Assembly: GCA_018398575.1 (NCBI GenBank)
Contig: JAGTXZ010000018.1
Coordinates: forward strand, 3,658,001 to 3,722,000
Reading direction: 5' to 3'
Source: Ampelomyces quisqualis
Taxonomy: Eukaryota > Ascomycota > Dothideomycetes > Pleosporales > Phaeosphaeriaceae
Length of the DNA: 64,000 bases
Of this stretch, positions 10,643 to 23,053 are shown piece after piece. Within the stretch, counting starts at the first letter, position 1. The number at the start of each line of letters is the position of its first letter. Both the position numbers and the translations under genes were made by a program. Below the pieces are notes generated by a model, which worked only from the letters and a program-made list of their open reading frames with translations, had not been told where the DNA came from and did no database searches.

Positions 10643-11776
10643 ATGGCACCTCTCACGATCAGCATACCGTCGACCAGCGAGAAGACGCCCGCACATGGCA
10701 AAGCCTACACAGAATACGCCGTGAAGATCGAGCATCCGTTTCCCCGCGCGGCCACAAGCGTGTCCAAGCGGTACTCTGACTTCGCCGCCCTCGATACCTC
10801 GTTACGCGCCGCCGTCGGCTCTGCGCCGCCCGTTGCGCTTCCAGCCAAGGCATGGGGCATAGGCGGGTTTCTGGGCCTGGGTGGAGGGCCAGCCAGTCCC
10901 GACGCGGTTGAGAGGCGAAGGCAAGGACTGGAACAGTACCTGCGTGTCATTGAGACCGCCGAAGACGGACGGTGGCGGGTGAGCAAGCCGTATCGCGACT
11001 TCCTGGAGCTCGGCGACAAAGACAGGAAAGCGTCCACCAACCTGCCGGGCGCCCAGTTTGGCAAGGATAGAGTGCGCGACTCGTCGGATTGGCTAGACAA
11101 GCACGCAGACCTGAAGAGCAGTCTCCAAGATGCGCGGCGATGGCTGACGGCAAGAGAACAAGCGACGGCCGCCATGGCGCAACACGACGCTGCCGTGAAT
11201 GCCAAGAAGAGCCTGATCCACGCTGGCACGCTGGTTTCTGCGCTGGAAGAAGGTCTAGGCAGACTTGGCGGTGCGTCTGGGAACGAGTGGTCTGGGGAGA
11301 AACTGGGTGAGGGAGAAATCAGGCGCCGAAGAGACATGATCAGTGGGCTGAGGAAGGAGCGCGACGGTCTCGAAAGCGTGCTCAACAGCATGGCTGTCAA
11401 GACCGCCATATCCGGTTCCGGAAGCTCCTCTACACCTTCTACCTCCACCGCCGCCGTCACACAGGAACAGAAAGCCGGCTTGTTCAAGGCTGCGAAGCCT
11501 GCAGGACGCCGCGTTCTGGGTGCGCCGCAGGAGACCGAACGCACACGTGAGTTGGACAACGAAGGCGTGCTTCAGATGCAGAAACAAATCATACAAGAGC
11601 AGGACGAGGATCTGGTCGACTTGACCACTGTGGTGAGACGCATGAAGGAGATGGGTGTTGCCATCAACACCGAGATTGTGGAACAAAACGCCATGCTAGG
11701 CTTGTTGGAGGAGGACGTGGAAAGAGTGGACGGTAAGATCAAGATTGCGAAGAAGAGAATCGCAAAGATACGTTGA
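10643..11776 (+). CDS. VAM7: Vacuolar Qc-SNARE Vam7 (PX domain plus SNARE motif)
   Basis: This is a single-exon, 377-aa protein. Residues 1-115 form a phox-homology (PX) domain, with SKRYSDFAALD and the basic phosphoinositide-binding region around VERRRQGLEQYLRVI. Low-complexity linkers and short helices follow. The last 65 residues are a Qc-type SNARE heptad motif (LQMQKQIIQEQDEDLVDLT...), with Gln at the expected central layer and no transmembrane anchor. Yeast Vam7 binds PI3P on the vacuole and drives homotypic vacuole fusion with Vam3, Vti1 and Nyv1. The fungal protein is somewhat longer than the 316-aa yeast one. The absence of a membrane anchor and the N-terminal PX domain together make the assignment firm. 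Confidence 0.93.
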   Translation: MAPLTISIPSTSEKTPAHGKAYTEYAVKIEHPFPRAATSVSKRYSDFAALDTSLRAAVGSAPPVALPAKAWGIGGFLGLGGGPASPDAVERRRQGLEQYLRVIETAEDGRWRVSKPYRDFLELGDKDRKASTNLPGAQFGKDRVRDSSDWLDKHADLKSSLQDARRWLTAREQATAAMAQHDAAVNAKKSLIHAGTLVSALEEGLGRLGGASGNEWSGEKLGEGEIRRRRDMISGLRKERDGLESVLNSMAVKTAISGSGSSSTPSTSTAAVTQEQKAGLFKAAKPAGRRVLGAPQETERTRELDNEGVLQMQKQIIQEQDEDLVDLTTVVRRMKEMGVAINTEIVEQNAMLGLLEEDVERVDGKIKIAKKRIAKIR

Positions 11777-12023
11777 AGAGCTTCAGACGGCCCTGAAACG
11801 AGTGAGATTTCAGCATGTCCTTTCACAAGTAGGTACACCAGATACCCTGTTTGAGAATTCCATCATCATTGTAAAGTGATTCGCCATCCCGACTTGCGGA
11901 ATCCATATGCTCAACCAAATCCATCGCGAGCCATTTCTTGACCTCTCGGGGTTATCTTCACCGTATACTCCATAAGCTGCTAAAGGTGATGATGCGCATG
12001 AAGCGAATCCCAATCTGATCATC

Positions 12024-14295
12024 TCATGACCCAGCGAACTTTTCACGGTGCACGGCTAGGAACGTCAAGCTCCAAAGCTGGCGTACGTTGCTCTCCGTCG
12101 AGGTAATGTCGCCCAGAGGAACAGCATGGAATTTCGCACCATCGTAAGACCACGACCACACTTCATGGCTCAATTGCGCACGATTGGCGTCGATAGTATC
12201 CCAAAGGCGATTGTAAGCGGAAAGAATCTTGCTGTAAAGCTGTGTGTTGGTGCAAAAGTCTATGCTCAATGTCAGTTTGCAGTCCCACTTGGTGCTGAGA
12301 ATGGTCTTTGCATCACTTACCCGGCTTCTCATTCGATCCACAGCGTCCGAGCTGCCTGCCTAGTCCAGCACCCATCATCGCGAGCTGGAAGCTCCAAATG
12401 ACAGTGCCATGGTAATCGCGTTGCGAGAAGCCATTGGCATACCCTGTGTCATTGGCGAAAGCGGGATTGGCCACCAGAAGGCCTACCCCTACGGACAAGC
12501 CAATGGGGAATGGCTGAAGGATATGATCCGCTGTCTGCTCGATGAACATGCTGAGCTGAGTCTGATTGGTCGTGTTGAGGAAAAAGTGTCGGAAGCAGTC
12601 GTCTGTGTTCATCACCGGTACGGCATCACCAGAGTTAATGGTGCCGTCGATTGCAAGGCCATAGAACTTGACATCGCCGGTGATGCTGTCTGCATTCGCA
12701 GGGACCGATATACCAACACTGGTCACATAGCTCTGGACGCGTGATTTAGCATCCGCCTGAGGTACAGTGACCTCAAAAAAGCGCAGTGTCTCGTCTTCCC
12801 AAACCTGAGCAAATCGGTCGGCAGAGTCCTTCCAGTCTGGATGCTCTGGAAAGAACCCAGATCGGCTCAGTGCAGCGATTGCGCGAAGACCTGCAGGTAC
12901 GAGTGCAGTGTTCACGTCGTAAGGCGTACGTCCACCACCGAGACCATTGCCTGAGTCTCGCCACTGGCCAACTCCTTCACCATTGCGAAGATGTATGAGG
13001 TGCTCCCTCACAGGAGTATTAGCAAATGGCGCAGCGATACGCATAATCTTTTCCGCGGTGATCTGAGCCAGGTTTGCATATGACAGACCATTGTTCTCTG
13101 TGAGGAAAGTGGCGGTCCTTGCGAAAAAGCGATCCGATGCCTGCTGACCGGGTTGTGTGTCTATGAAGTAGCGTTGCATTGCGATGGGGAGCAAGAAATC
13201 TGTGTCAATCATCTTGTAGTCGCATCGAGGACTTGATGAAGAGATGCCATCCTGGCGGTTGAGGTAAGTTGCGTAGTCGCCCAGCACCTCTTCGTGGCAT
13301 ACTGTGCCATCTTTCCGGTTGATACGCTCAATAACAGCTCCAATCACGGCTTCGATAGCCTCTTGGCTGAGAATTGATTGTATGAGCAGCAAAGAAATCA
13401 TGCTGTCCCGTCCAAAGTAGGTGAGGAAACGCCATGTGCCTGCCAAAAGCTTGTCGCTGTACGACAAGAATGCTAAAGACGTTGTAATGTCCGGATTTTC
13501 TGTGATCAGTCCAGTCGCACCTTCGGCAAGGACTTCAATTGGGGTCAAATAGTCAAGCTGGGGATAGTTGAAAGACGCCTCAAACCGGTAGGTGCCCGAA
13601 CCGAAGTTCAAGGTCCAAGCCACTCCGCGATTGACCGTCACCTTGTCCGCGCCATTTAGTGGAGTGAATTTGACAGTGGTCGTCGTAACACCGTCAAACC
13701 ACGTACGGTTTATTGAAGCACTACCGTCAATATTTTCGGCGAATCCAAAGCTGTTCTGGAAAACCTGATCGATGCGTCCGCCCTCAGTGAAGTCTCGGAT
13801 AGTACGAATGCTGCCCAGGATAGGGACTGTCAATATCGCCGAATCGTTGAAGTTGATGGAAGTGGTGATACCCACACGAGGGTTGGCACCTGCTTCGGTC
13901 TCGTATATGGGGTCCAGGTCATGCCCTTTACTCGAAACGTCTTCGGTGCGAATGGCAAGCGTGCCCGGCTGTCCACTCTTAGGCTCAAACAGTGCAAGAG
14001 CACCGCTATTGCCAGCAGGCCAGGCTACTAGCAACCGAGGCTTGATGATGTTGGGATCATCACCGAATCGAGGGCTTGAGACGATCAGATGAGAACTTGA
14101 GTGGCAGTCCGAGTAGAAATAGTTGTCGTGCGCTCCATCCCGGAGATTTAGGCGAGACGCGGGCTCAGAGCAAGTTGTAGGTGGAAGCGGCGCATTCTGA
14201 GATGCGGCTACAGTAGCTAACAGTATCGCCGCCAGCACTGAGGTGACGGCCATGGTTGCTATTATAACAATCAGATTTGTGAGTGGTAATCGCAT
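12024..14295 (-). CDS. Secreted six-hairpin glycosidase-like protein related to glycogen-debranching enzyme C-domain
   Basis: Two exons on the minus strand, 14295-12321 and 12259-12024, are joined in phase 1 across a 61-nt intron (GTAAGT...TAG) and give 736 aa. The N-terminus is hydrophobic; a second Met at 14253, in a better start context, would give a cleaner signal peptide (MAVTSVLAAILLATVAASQ), so the true start is uncertain. Mid-protein FGRDSMISLLL resembles the active-site-proximal motif of amylo-alpha-1,6-glucosidase (GDE_C) domains, and the helix-rich remainder fits an (alpha/alpha)6 barrel. Likely an extracellular glycosidase acting on an alpha-glucan-like substrate, but substrate and catalytic residues cannot be proven by eye. 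The second exon is needed to complete the final helix; without it the frame ends abruptly after KPGK. Confidence 0.75.
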
Positions 14296-15778
14296 ATTAC
14301 TAGCGACGAATATCTTTGTACGATGTGGAGCTTACCCATATTTGTAGAGACAGACTATGGTCAAGACTGGCTGGCTTTACGTCAGACAGGCCGGCACGGT
14401 GGTGACGGTGAATGTTCTGGTGATGCAACGGGCGCGTGTGCGTTGTCGATGATGTACCGCAGTCTAAGACGCGTGACAGATCATGTAGTCTGCTAGAACT
14501 GACTTTTGGAAAATCTTCGGGGAGAGGTAAACGAACGGGCAAATCCGGATCCTTGACCACAGTACTCGACACTAAGTCGATGGGTGCGGATAGTTGAGCT
14601 GCTTCGTTATGTGGTGCTACTCGGCCTGATTCTTCGGGGAGACAAGGAGCCTTTAGTGCAAGCCAACTGTCTAGACCCGCAGTACGCGTGAGGCTCATCA
14701 TTTGATGAGATCAGGAGTCTTCACAAAAGCTTGGAACACGCGGCGATATTGTTTTAGTATGACGCGACTGACGGATACAAGGTCACGATGACAGGGCTGG
14801 TGTTGTCGCGTGCTTGAGGGAAAGCTACATGGATGGGAGAACCACTTAGCCGCATTTTCCGCTACATCCCGAATTAACTTAGTGCAGAGGTCCACAAATC
14901 CTATATTACTACCGCCGCCGCACTCTCCTTGCAGTCTACCTATTCTAGCCAACTAGTTAACTGCTTCTACTAAGTATAGCACTTCTAGATATGATTGTTA
15001 CCCGTGACCCACGTTCTTAGTTGGACCAGGGCTAGTAGTAATGCTGCACAGGCTCGCTAAAAAGCGTTGGTGTCGGTTACTTTCTGGCTCAACACAAGGC
15101 CTAGCTAGGAGACAATAAGGTCATCTTCAACATTACAGTCTTTAGAGTAGAGAGGATGTACCTAACCAATTCTTTTGGGTCGCAGAGATTCGTAAGGAGG
15201 GTTCCAACGTTCCGTCGGGGAAGAGTCCGCACAGTGATGTGGAAAGCAGATCTGCAGGCCACAGTGTGAATGAAGAGTAGATCTTGAGAGGGCATGTTAT
15301 TAGACCAAAGCTATGACGGGCTTCTCTGGGGTGTAGAGATCTGTCTCAAGAGATGCGGAGCTGTGGACAAATATTCGGGCCCAACGGCATCGTCGTCGTT
15401 GTTGCAAGCCACAAGCTCGGTAATCCTTCACATTTATCGTGGGAGCCGGCCAGGACTTGGAGAGGCCAATGGAAATTGACAATGTATCAACCTCCACCTA
15501 GGGCCATAAGAGAGTTGCTTGCCGACGAAAGTTCACGGAATGAGACTAGGAAAGAGTTCCTCAATCACCAGCGCAGCATGTTCGTGCCCAGTTTCGAGGC
15601 CTCACGCGTGCCTTCTTTCACTCCTACTGTGTAATTTCAAGCAAATACCTTTCCACTAGACCAAATTGGGTAGCGTCTCTCACCCGTGATTCGTAAACAT
15701 ATTCCACATGCCTGCGCGCACTTGTACCTCAACTCCTCGATACATCGAATGAATTTCGGCCAGCATCCACGAACAAGT
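14296..15778. other. Intergenic region
   Basis: About 1.5 kb with no recognised gene, tRNA or repeat. Open frames at 14300-14701 (minus) and 15353-15634 (plus) show no family features. It separates divergently transcribed genes, so promoters for both are expected within it. Confidence 0.4.
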
Positions 15779-17168
15779 ATGGACCTCCGGGTGACGACAA
15801 CCATAGTGCTCCTTGTAGCGCTCATCTGCTCTACTGTCGCAGACCGACTCAACCAACAATGTATCTGCCCTCACTCACCTTGCGCTGAGAACATAAGCAC
15901 TTTGGGGCTTTCCTTTAAGCCTACAGAACCTGCAACCGGAGCCGACCCACCACCGCCACCCGTGCAATTCTTCCCACCGCCTCCCCCTCCACCCGTGTTT
16001 GGCAACGACAGAGCGTGGACAAAGGCCGTCTGTCGCGGTGCAAATCTCCTCAAGGCCATGCTTCTAGACGAAGCAGAAACTTCTGAGTTCTTACAGTGGC
16101 CGTATGCCGAGAGTCCGTGGGACGGCGACCTTCGAGAGACGCTCGGAAAATGGGGATACAGCCAAGAGGAATACGCGGACAAAGACTGTGACTTCAAAGA
16201 GAAATACCACTTCGGTGCGGCATTAGAAGCTCTAGGCATCGACCCAAAGCCCGCGGACCAAGGAGGTTCAAATCACTGCTTCTATTTGCAGCACAACGAT
16301 GGACCATCGGTGCGTCCAGGACCGGATGGACACAAGCCACCAACCAGAGAACAAAAGTACACCGTGGACGGAAAAGAATACCCCGTAAGCACAACCTGCA
16401 TTCAGCATAAGTTAAATGTGACTGACAGACGCTTCCAGGCCACTGGCGCTTTCGCACGCATTGGAGTTAATGCGAAAGACGGCATCGTTTACTTTATTCA
16501 CCGTAGAAGCCCAGAGGCAACTGACCCTCGAAGGAGTAAAGACCAACTTCCTAAAATCCGTTCCAGTTCGGACTTGGCCTGGGGAATGTGGAATCGCGCT
16601 GCTGTACCCACATACGACATCACGAATATCAAATACTTCGTGGCAGTTAACATCGTCAACCCGGATACAGCGTACTCTATCATCCCGACAGCATTGCGGC
16701 TTAGGGGAGAGCATAATGGCGCGAAACCGTGGCCAGGCACATCATTCCAGCCGTTCAAAAGAGAAGGGTCAAACGAGGAGGAGGAAGAGGCTGCCCTCGC
16801 GCTTATTGGTAAGTTATCCTCGCTGTGCCGTTGACACTCAACATTGCTTACGATGCATCTTCGCGAAAGGATCTCCTAACGGTCTTGCCGCTGGATACTT
16901 CTTGCTCCAGCACAAGAGACAACTTGGTATCAAGAACATCTGGAACGTGGTGATCTTCAGGAAGGATGGCTCGAATTCGGGCGATGTCAATTTGATGTTC
17001 TATGTCGATCCAAACCCACCACCTGAAGAAGAGGTGCTAGAGGGGCCAAATGGCGACACAAAGAATCACCTAAATGCAGCGCAGCAGGACTTCTACTCGA
17101 CCTTAGTAAGGAGGAGTGCTGATAGTAAGTCTTTCCTACGAGAACACGTCTTCGGGGCAAGGCCTTAG
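15779..17168 (+). CDS. Proline-rich secreted protein of unknown function
   Basis: Two exons, 15779-16808 and 16870-17168, are joined in phase 1 across a 61-nt intron (GTAAGT...AAAG) and give 442 aa. A signal peptide is clear (MDLRVTTTIVLLVALICSTVA), followed by a Cys-containing segment and two short poly-Pro runs (PPPPP and PPPPPPP). A globular region with several Cys and possible N-glycosylation sites (NIS, NVT) follows. The second exon keeps a coherent charged C-terminal region. I do not recognise the family. An alternative start 30 bases upstream (MNFGQHPRTS...) is possible but lengthens the n-region. The joint is supported by conserved phase and typical signals only. Confidence 0.7.
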
Positions 17169-17564
17169 GAGGGCTCTTTGTAAGAGATTATATGCAGTAG
17201 CGAGTTTCCAGCTGTGCGAGGCTGCGGATGGTGCAGAACGGGCCGTGGACTGGGCTCAGAGAGTTGTAGACGCGGCTACTCGTTGACCATAACTATAAGA
17301 AGTGATTTCATTTCTTGTTTGGTCATCTGGGCTTCACTTCTACTTCTACTTGTTTCTCTACTCCCATTCTTCACTTCTCTTGCTCTGCTGCCTTCCTTCT
17401 TCTCTTTTCTACCAGGACGGATAGTTGGCACTTTCACGTGGTGTCCTGGGTCAGTAGCGTGGCCTATTCTCGGGCTAGTCAGCGAACCCAAGATCAGCCA
17501 GCAAGTAGATAGAAATCTGCACAAATGCACTGATCAGGCCAATCTTTGCATCATTCCCTCGGCA

Positions 17565-19110
17565 CGTATTTGACATAGTGATGCTGGATCAACAACCCCA
17601 TCCGGCAAGCGCAGATGATGAATTGCATCGCCATGTGACCTTATATCCACGTCGCGTAATGCTTTTTTGTCTAACCGTAGGTAGCAGGGACCAGGGACAA
17701 CCTTTTTCCAAGACTTAACAACATCATCACTGAGCTCAAGATTCCATGTACCACGTCATGTAAGTGTAGCTATTGCACTTCCAGTATGTTGCCGATAAGT
17801 TACCGCAGACTTCAGTTATCACTGTTCAAGAGCACCATGGTTTTGAGCGGCGGCATCTTCAGCGCAATCGAACTGGCGTTTCGCAACAGTGTATAAACAT
17901 GTTGATGAGGAACCGTCCGAACCAGTGTGGATGATGTGAATGTTGGTGACTGTAGGAGATTCCAGGAAGATGGCAGCTGCTAGCATGAAGTGAAAAACTG
18001 CTGGGCGTCGATCACGTATGAGATAGAAAGATGCTCCAGATAGTGACTTTTGCCGGCAAACGCTGTAGCTAGCTCGAGATGTACAGATGATGCAGTTTCG
18101 ATATCTCGGCCTGAATGTGGCGTAGCGTTATTTAGTGACAGTGCAAGATGGTTGTTGAAGTCCTTGAAGATAGATCATCTTTTGACGCGTTTTGGAACAC
18201 TGCGCTAGAATAAGAATGCCAGTTCTATCAATATGTCAGAAGTCAATTAAACACGTGTTTCATACAGTTTGGGGGCAGGGGAGTCTCCCACACAAGGGTA
18301 TGATATAGGGCTAAACGTACCTTATGCACGTGCAATCTGGTAGGAGTGTCGCCGGGCACACCACAGCTCGTAGACTATACTTTCTAGCCGAGGCAGGTTC
18401 TCCCATAGGGCGTTGAGTACTTCCGTAAATAGCTCATGCCGAAGTTGTCGACTTACGCAGAAGCTTGTAACAGGATGAACGACAGGGAGATTTTGGGGGG
18501 CGTTCAAGCAGATCGGAGAGAGAAGGCGCATTATAGCGGGCAGATCGGGAGTCTTAACCTGCTGACCATCAATCCAGCCATGCTTTGGGTCGGTCGTGCC
18601 ATCAGATGGCTTTCTCCAGTTGGGCACCCTCTCTTGTGTCTTCATGTCCGGGTCCAAAACAGTAGTTCTTGAACCAATGTTGTGAGTCACTCGGTGAAGA
18701 TGCGCTCAGCTCCAGATTCAACCGACATCTAGGCTACCAGGTACTCAGGATAGAAAAGAGTCTTAGGATAGCCCTAAAAATGGTAGACGTATGCTTTGAT
18801 ATGGGTCGTTTCGTTTACAAGTGCGACTGTTGTATCGGGGAAGGTCGATGTTGAGACAGATATGCTGGAACAGAGGCCTTTGTCGGGTAACGAGGGTTTC
18901 CAGGTCGTCTAGACAGGATGGCTCCAACGCTAGACGGGAAAAAACTTGGGTTCAAGAACGGCCTGCCAGTCTCTGTAGACGGCTGCGCACTGAGCCCAGC
19001 CACGATGTTTCTGGCCTGAAATTTCGTCGAGCATCAAAGGACGGATATGTGCGGGCTACAAGAGCCAGGGAAAGGCGATCTGATCGTGTCTCTTAGTCAT
19101 TGTGAGATCG
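17565..19110 (-). pseudogene. Decayed DUF6546 (fungal F-box-like) gene
   Basis: Reading the minus strand across all three frames recovers fragments in family order. These are RGWAQCAAVYRDWQ (about 19000-18960), SCLDDLETLV and FQHICLNIDLPRY (about 18920-18850), LNLELSASSPSDSQHWF (about 18715-18665), DPKHGWIDGQQV (about 18590), LPRLESIVYE (about 18390), AFAGKSHYLEHLSISY (about 18060), RGTWNLELSDDVVKSW (about 17730) and SHGDAIHHLRLP (about 17620). These match my memory of DUF6546, a large fungal family with an F-box-like N-terminus. Frames change at several places and in-frame stops occur (for example TAG at 17982-17980), so no intact product is possible. The gene is nearly full length but dead. 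Confidence 0.78.
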
Positions 19111-19381
19111 AAGTTTCTTTGGCAGTACCTGTACGGAGTAGCTGCAGGAAAGGAACGTACGAGCGCAACGTGCGTACTGGTGGTACGTGACCGGTGCTTA
19201 GTCATTCGGCCGAAAATCGACGTCTTGATCAACTCCGTCACGACTGTTGCCCGCTAGAGCAAATTCGCCATCACCGAGCGCCCGCTCCAACGCACCTTCT
19301 TGCTACCGGCACGGCGAGCCACCCCCCAAACACTCCAAGCATCTGCCAGGCACGCCCATCTGCTGCCGCCGGCCATCCGTC

Positions 19382-22067
19382 ATGTCTACACTCCTCCGCC
19401 GGTCAGGCCAGCTGGCGCGCATCTCTCGACCACGTCTCGCCGCGGCGTCACGGACACCCCTCACATTGCGAAGACGAGTCCCCGTACCACAATGTATATA
19501 CGCACAACAGCGCGCCCGGCGCTTTGCAACAGGCCCCCCGGAGGACCCCAAGAACAAGAAGAGCCAGGATGACACAGCCAAAAAGGACGGCGAGGCAGAG
19601 AAGTCTGAGCCACAAGGCCATGGCAAGGGCAAACACGCACCGCCACAGCCCATGGCCAAGCTCACGGCAGAGGAGGAGAAGCTGCTCGACCAGCTGGCGT
19701 CGTTTGTCTCCATGGGCGTCCCCAAGGCGCAGAAGCAGGCAATCAAAGAGGCCATAGAGGACATCAAAAAGACGGGCATTCCGGCTGACCTGAGGCATGA
19801 GATGGACAAACTGGCACGGGGTGAGAAGCTGGATCTTGCAGCCGCCGCCAAAATTTCGCGCTTGACTACCAACATGGCACGCAAAGCCGCCGAACAGCAG
19901 CAGTCCAAACACGACGGCGGTGCAAAATCGCAGCAGAAAGGCGGTGCTCATGATCCAGGTCCGCAGGAGAAGGAGAAGAACTCCAAGGGGGGCCGAGGTT
20001 TCATGCACGGCGGCAGCATGGACACCAACACGACTCTCATCACCGCTTTCCTGACCTACCTAACCTACAAGATGATCTTTCCCGGCGAGAACACAAAGGA
20101 CATCACCTGGCAAGAGTTCAGGACGACATTCTTGGACAAGGGCTTGGTTGAGAAGATTGTCATTCTGAACGGCAGTCGGGCCAAGGTACACCTGCATCGC
20201 GAAGCAGTCGCATCAATGTATCCGGATTCTCCCTCTGTTAACCAAAACTTCTACTACTACTTCACCATCGGCTCCGTTGAGGCTTTTGAAAGGAAAATGG
20301 ACGAGGCCCAGTACGAGCTTGGCATTCCGAGCTCCGAGCGCATTCCCGTCGCATACTCGTCTGAAATCTCTTGGTTCAGTACGCTCCTCTCGTTCGGCCC
20401 CACGATTATCCTTATTGGTTCCTTGGTGTACTTCACAAGGCGCGCAGCTGGCGGCGGTGGTGGGGGATCAGGTGGCATCTTCGGCATGGGCAAAAGCCGA
20501 GCGAAGCGCTTCAACCACGAGACAGATATCAAAGTAAAATTCGCCGATGTCGCGGGCATGGATGAAGCCAAGCAAGAGATCATGGAGTTTGTTGCTTTCC
20601 TGAAGGATCCTGGTCGATTCCAAAAGCTTGGTGCGAAGATTCCTCGAGGTGCCATTCTGTCCGGGCCACCAGGTACTGGTAAGACGCTGCTTGCTAAAGC
20701 CACAGCTGGCGAATCAGGTGTACCTTTCTTCAGTGTGAGCGGTTCTGAGTTTGTAGAAATGTTTGTTGGTGTAGGTGCGTCGCGTGTACGTGATCTGTTT
20801 GCCAATGCGCGGAAGAGTACCCCATGCATCATATTCATCGATGAGATTGATGCAATCGGACGCGCACGTTCGAAGCAGAACTTTGGCGGAGGCAACGACG
20901 AGCGCGAAGCTACCCTCAACCAAATTCTGACAGAAATGGACGGTTTCAACACTACCGAGCAAGTCGTTGTACTTGCGGGTACCAATCGAGCCGACGTGTT
21001 AGACAAGGCACTCATGCGACCAGGTCGCTTCGACAGACATATCAACATCGACCGACCAACCATGGATGGCCGGGCGCAAATCTTTGGCGTCCATATCAAA
21101 AAGATCATCACCAAGGAGGACATAGAGTTCCTCAAGGGTAGGTTGGCTGCCCTGACGCCAGGCTTCTCTGGTGCCGACATTGCCAACTGTGTCAACGAAG
21201 CTGCTCTTATCGGTAAGCAAGATATCTCTCGCATCAAATCCAAGTGCTAACACGATGATAGCCGCCCGTCACCAGGCCGAGACAGTCACTATGGTTCACT
21301 TTGAGCAAGCCATCGAGCGCGTTATTGGCGGATTGGAGAAAAAGTCCCTCGTCTTGAAGCCAGAGGAGAAGAAGACGGTGGCTTATCATGAAGCCGGCCA
21401 TGCTATCTGCGGTTGGTACTTCAAATGGGCCGACCCACTCTTGAAAGTCTCCATTATCCCGCGTGGTCAAGGCGCGCTGGGTTACGCGCAGTACTTGCCC
21501 AATGGCGACACGTATCTCATGAATGTTAACCAGCTCATGGATCGGATGGCCATGACGCTAGGAGGCCGCGTATCAGAGGAGCTGCACTTCGACACAGTGA
21601 CATCGGGTGCGTCGGATGATTTCCGCAAGGTCACACAAATGGCTACGGCCATGGTCAGCAAGTGGGGTATGAGCAAGAAGATTGGCTACATCTACTTTGA
21701 AGACTCAGACCAGGGCCAACAATTGACGAAGCCCTTCTCCGAAGACACGGCGAAAAACATCGATATGGAAGTCAAGCGCATCGTAGACGAGGCTTATAAG
21801 CAGTGTAAAGACCTTCTCACCGAGAAGAAGCACGAGGTCGGGCTGGTGGCTGAAGAGTTGCTGAAGAAAGAGATGCTTGGCCGAGAAGACATGATTAGGT
21901 TATTAGGCCCGCGACCTTTTGAGGACCCAGCCGATTTTCACAAGTACTTCTCTGGCGAGTATGGCAAGGCGCCTGGGTTGATTGAGCCGAAAGGAGACGA
22001 TGGAGTCAAAGGACCACTTGTACCACCAGCACCAGCGACGTTCAAGGATCTTGACATACGGCGGTGA
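19382..22067 (+). CDS. Mitochondrial m-AAA protease subunit (Afg3/Yta12 family, FtsH-like)
   Basis: Two exons, 19382-21212 and 21262-22067, are joined in phase 1 across a 49-nt intron and give 878 aa. Order: Arg-rich mitochondrial presequence, long charged N-domain, first membrane helix (about 216-233), FtsH extracellular-type domain, second membrane helix (about 335-357), a Gly-rich linker, the AAA+ module with Walker A GPPGTGKT (about residue 428) and Walker B CIIFIDEID, the second region of homology, and the zinc-metalloprotease motif HEAGH (about residue 653). Such subunits form the hexameric m-AAA protease of the inner membrane facing the matrix, which degrades misfolded proteins and processes MrpL32. 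Whether it is the Afg3 or the Yta12 branch cannot be decided by eye. An upstream in-frame Met at 19247 is open but lacks presequence character. Confidence 0.93.
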
Positions 22068-22561
22068 AAGTACCGAGCCAGTTCCCTCTTCGTTCTTTCA
22101 TACCAGGTTGTTTATGGCATGGCGAGCGGGTGTCTGCCTGGTACTCATCCCACTCTTCTTCATTAATCAGCATAAAACGGTGGTTTCGTTTTGCTGCACT
22201 ACAACCACGCATGTGTATTGGGGATACTGTAAAATAGTTGGAGCGGCTCATTCGCAATCAATGCATATGAAACACGTTGCGCTTTCCATTTGGATGACAT
22301 ACAATCCATCTACGGCATGCGACATGGATTGCTCACGTTCGAATGCACATCCACGGGGACGTGCGCCCACGCCTGTATAGCGCGAAGTCTCCTATTTCAC
22401 GACGTGGTGGGTAACCCGAATTCATGCTCAAGAAACGTGCCCAATAGTGCTGGTGGAGCGAGATCGTTTATTCGGTATGAAGCGAGGTGCCTGATAAGCG
22501 GTGACTTTCCAAGGTCCTCAAGTGTACAAGACTAGATCCACCCCGTACTGATAGTCAGCAT
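22068..22561. other. Convergent intergenic region between the m-AAA protease and QCR8
   Basis: About 0.5 kb holding the 3' flanks of two converging genes. No gene, tRNA or repeat was recognised. Confidence 0.4.
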
Positions 22562-23053
22562 TTACTCCTCATCGCCAAACAGCGCACGACCGGTCTTTGA
22601 GTTGTAAAACTCGTTCCTACTTCACGTCAGCATATCGTTCTGCCGTTGGCCAGCATCAGCTGCTCACTTCTCAATTGCCCACTGCATTGTTCCGTATGCG
22701 ACGAGGAATGGAGGGATGATGTAGAGAATCTGGTTTTTCGACCGGCGCATGACGTTCCAGAAGCCCTTGCCGATGAAGGTAGCCATGGGTCGCTGTCGGT
22801 TCGGGCTGAGGGCATATGTCACAACGCCCTTGCCGGGTCTACCGCCGCCCTCGTAGGGGTTGCCCCATGAGCCAATGTGCCATCTGCATGTCCTGTGTTA
22901 GCCTGATGGCGCTCTATGGTGTGGTCGAGGTTGCTGCGGGATGTTGGAGGAAGGGGCGGGCGGATGGGCATGTTCGGAGCGTCTGGGTACGATGGATGCG
23001 CTGACGTACGTGGCCTTGTGTCGCGCATTGGGATCAGAGCCGCCGCCAGCCAT
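22562..23053 (-). CDS. QCR8: Ubiquinol-cytochrome c reductase subunit 8 (complex III)
   Basis: Three minus-strand exons (23053-23010, 22883-22668, 22616-22562) give 104 aa. The splices are GTACGT...GCAG and GTGAGC...GTAG, with phases 2 and 2. The product reads MAGGGSDPNARHKATWHIGS, then GVVTYALSPNRQRPM, a single membrane helix (ILYIIPPFLVAYGTMQWA), and a tail NEFYNSKTGRALFGDEE. This is the standard plan of Qcr8, the small single-helix subunit of the cytochrome bc1 complex that contacts cytochrome b. Length agrees with the 94-residue yeast protein plus a short extension. The gene is easily missed because each exon is short. Confidence 0.92.

Noticed and set aside
10705..11559. 284-codon minus-strand frame opposite VAM7
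   Set aside because: Shadow frame; VAM7 has PX and SNARE signatures on the plus strand.
19247..19381. Upstream in-frame Met for the m-AAA protease
   Set aside because: The added residues are not presequence-like; 19382 gives an Arg-rich mitochondrial targeting start.
20257..21243. 328-codon minus-strand frame opposite the m-AAA protease
   Set aside because: Shadow of the highly conserved AAA+ module.
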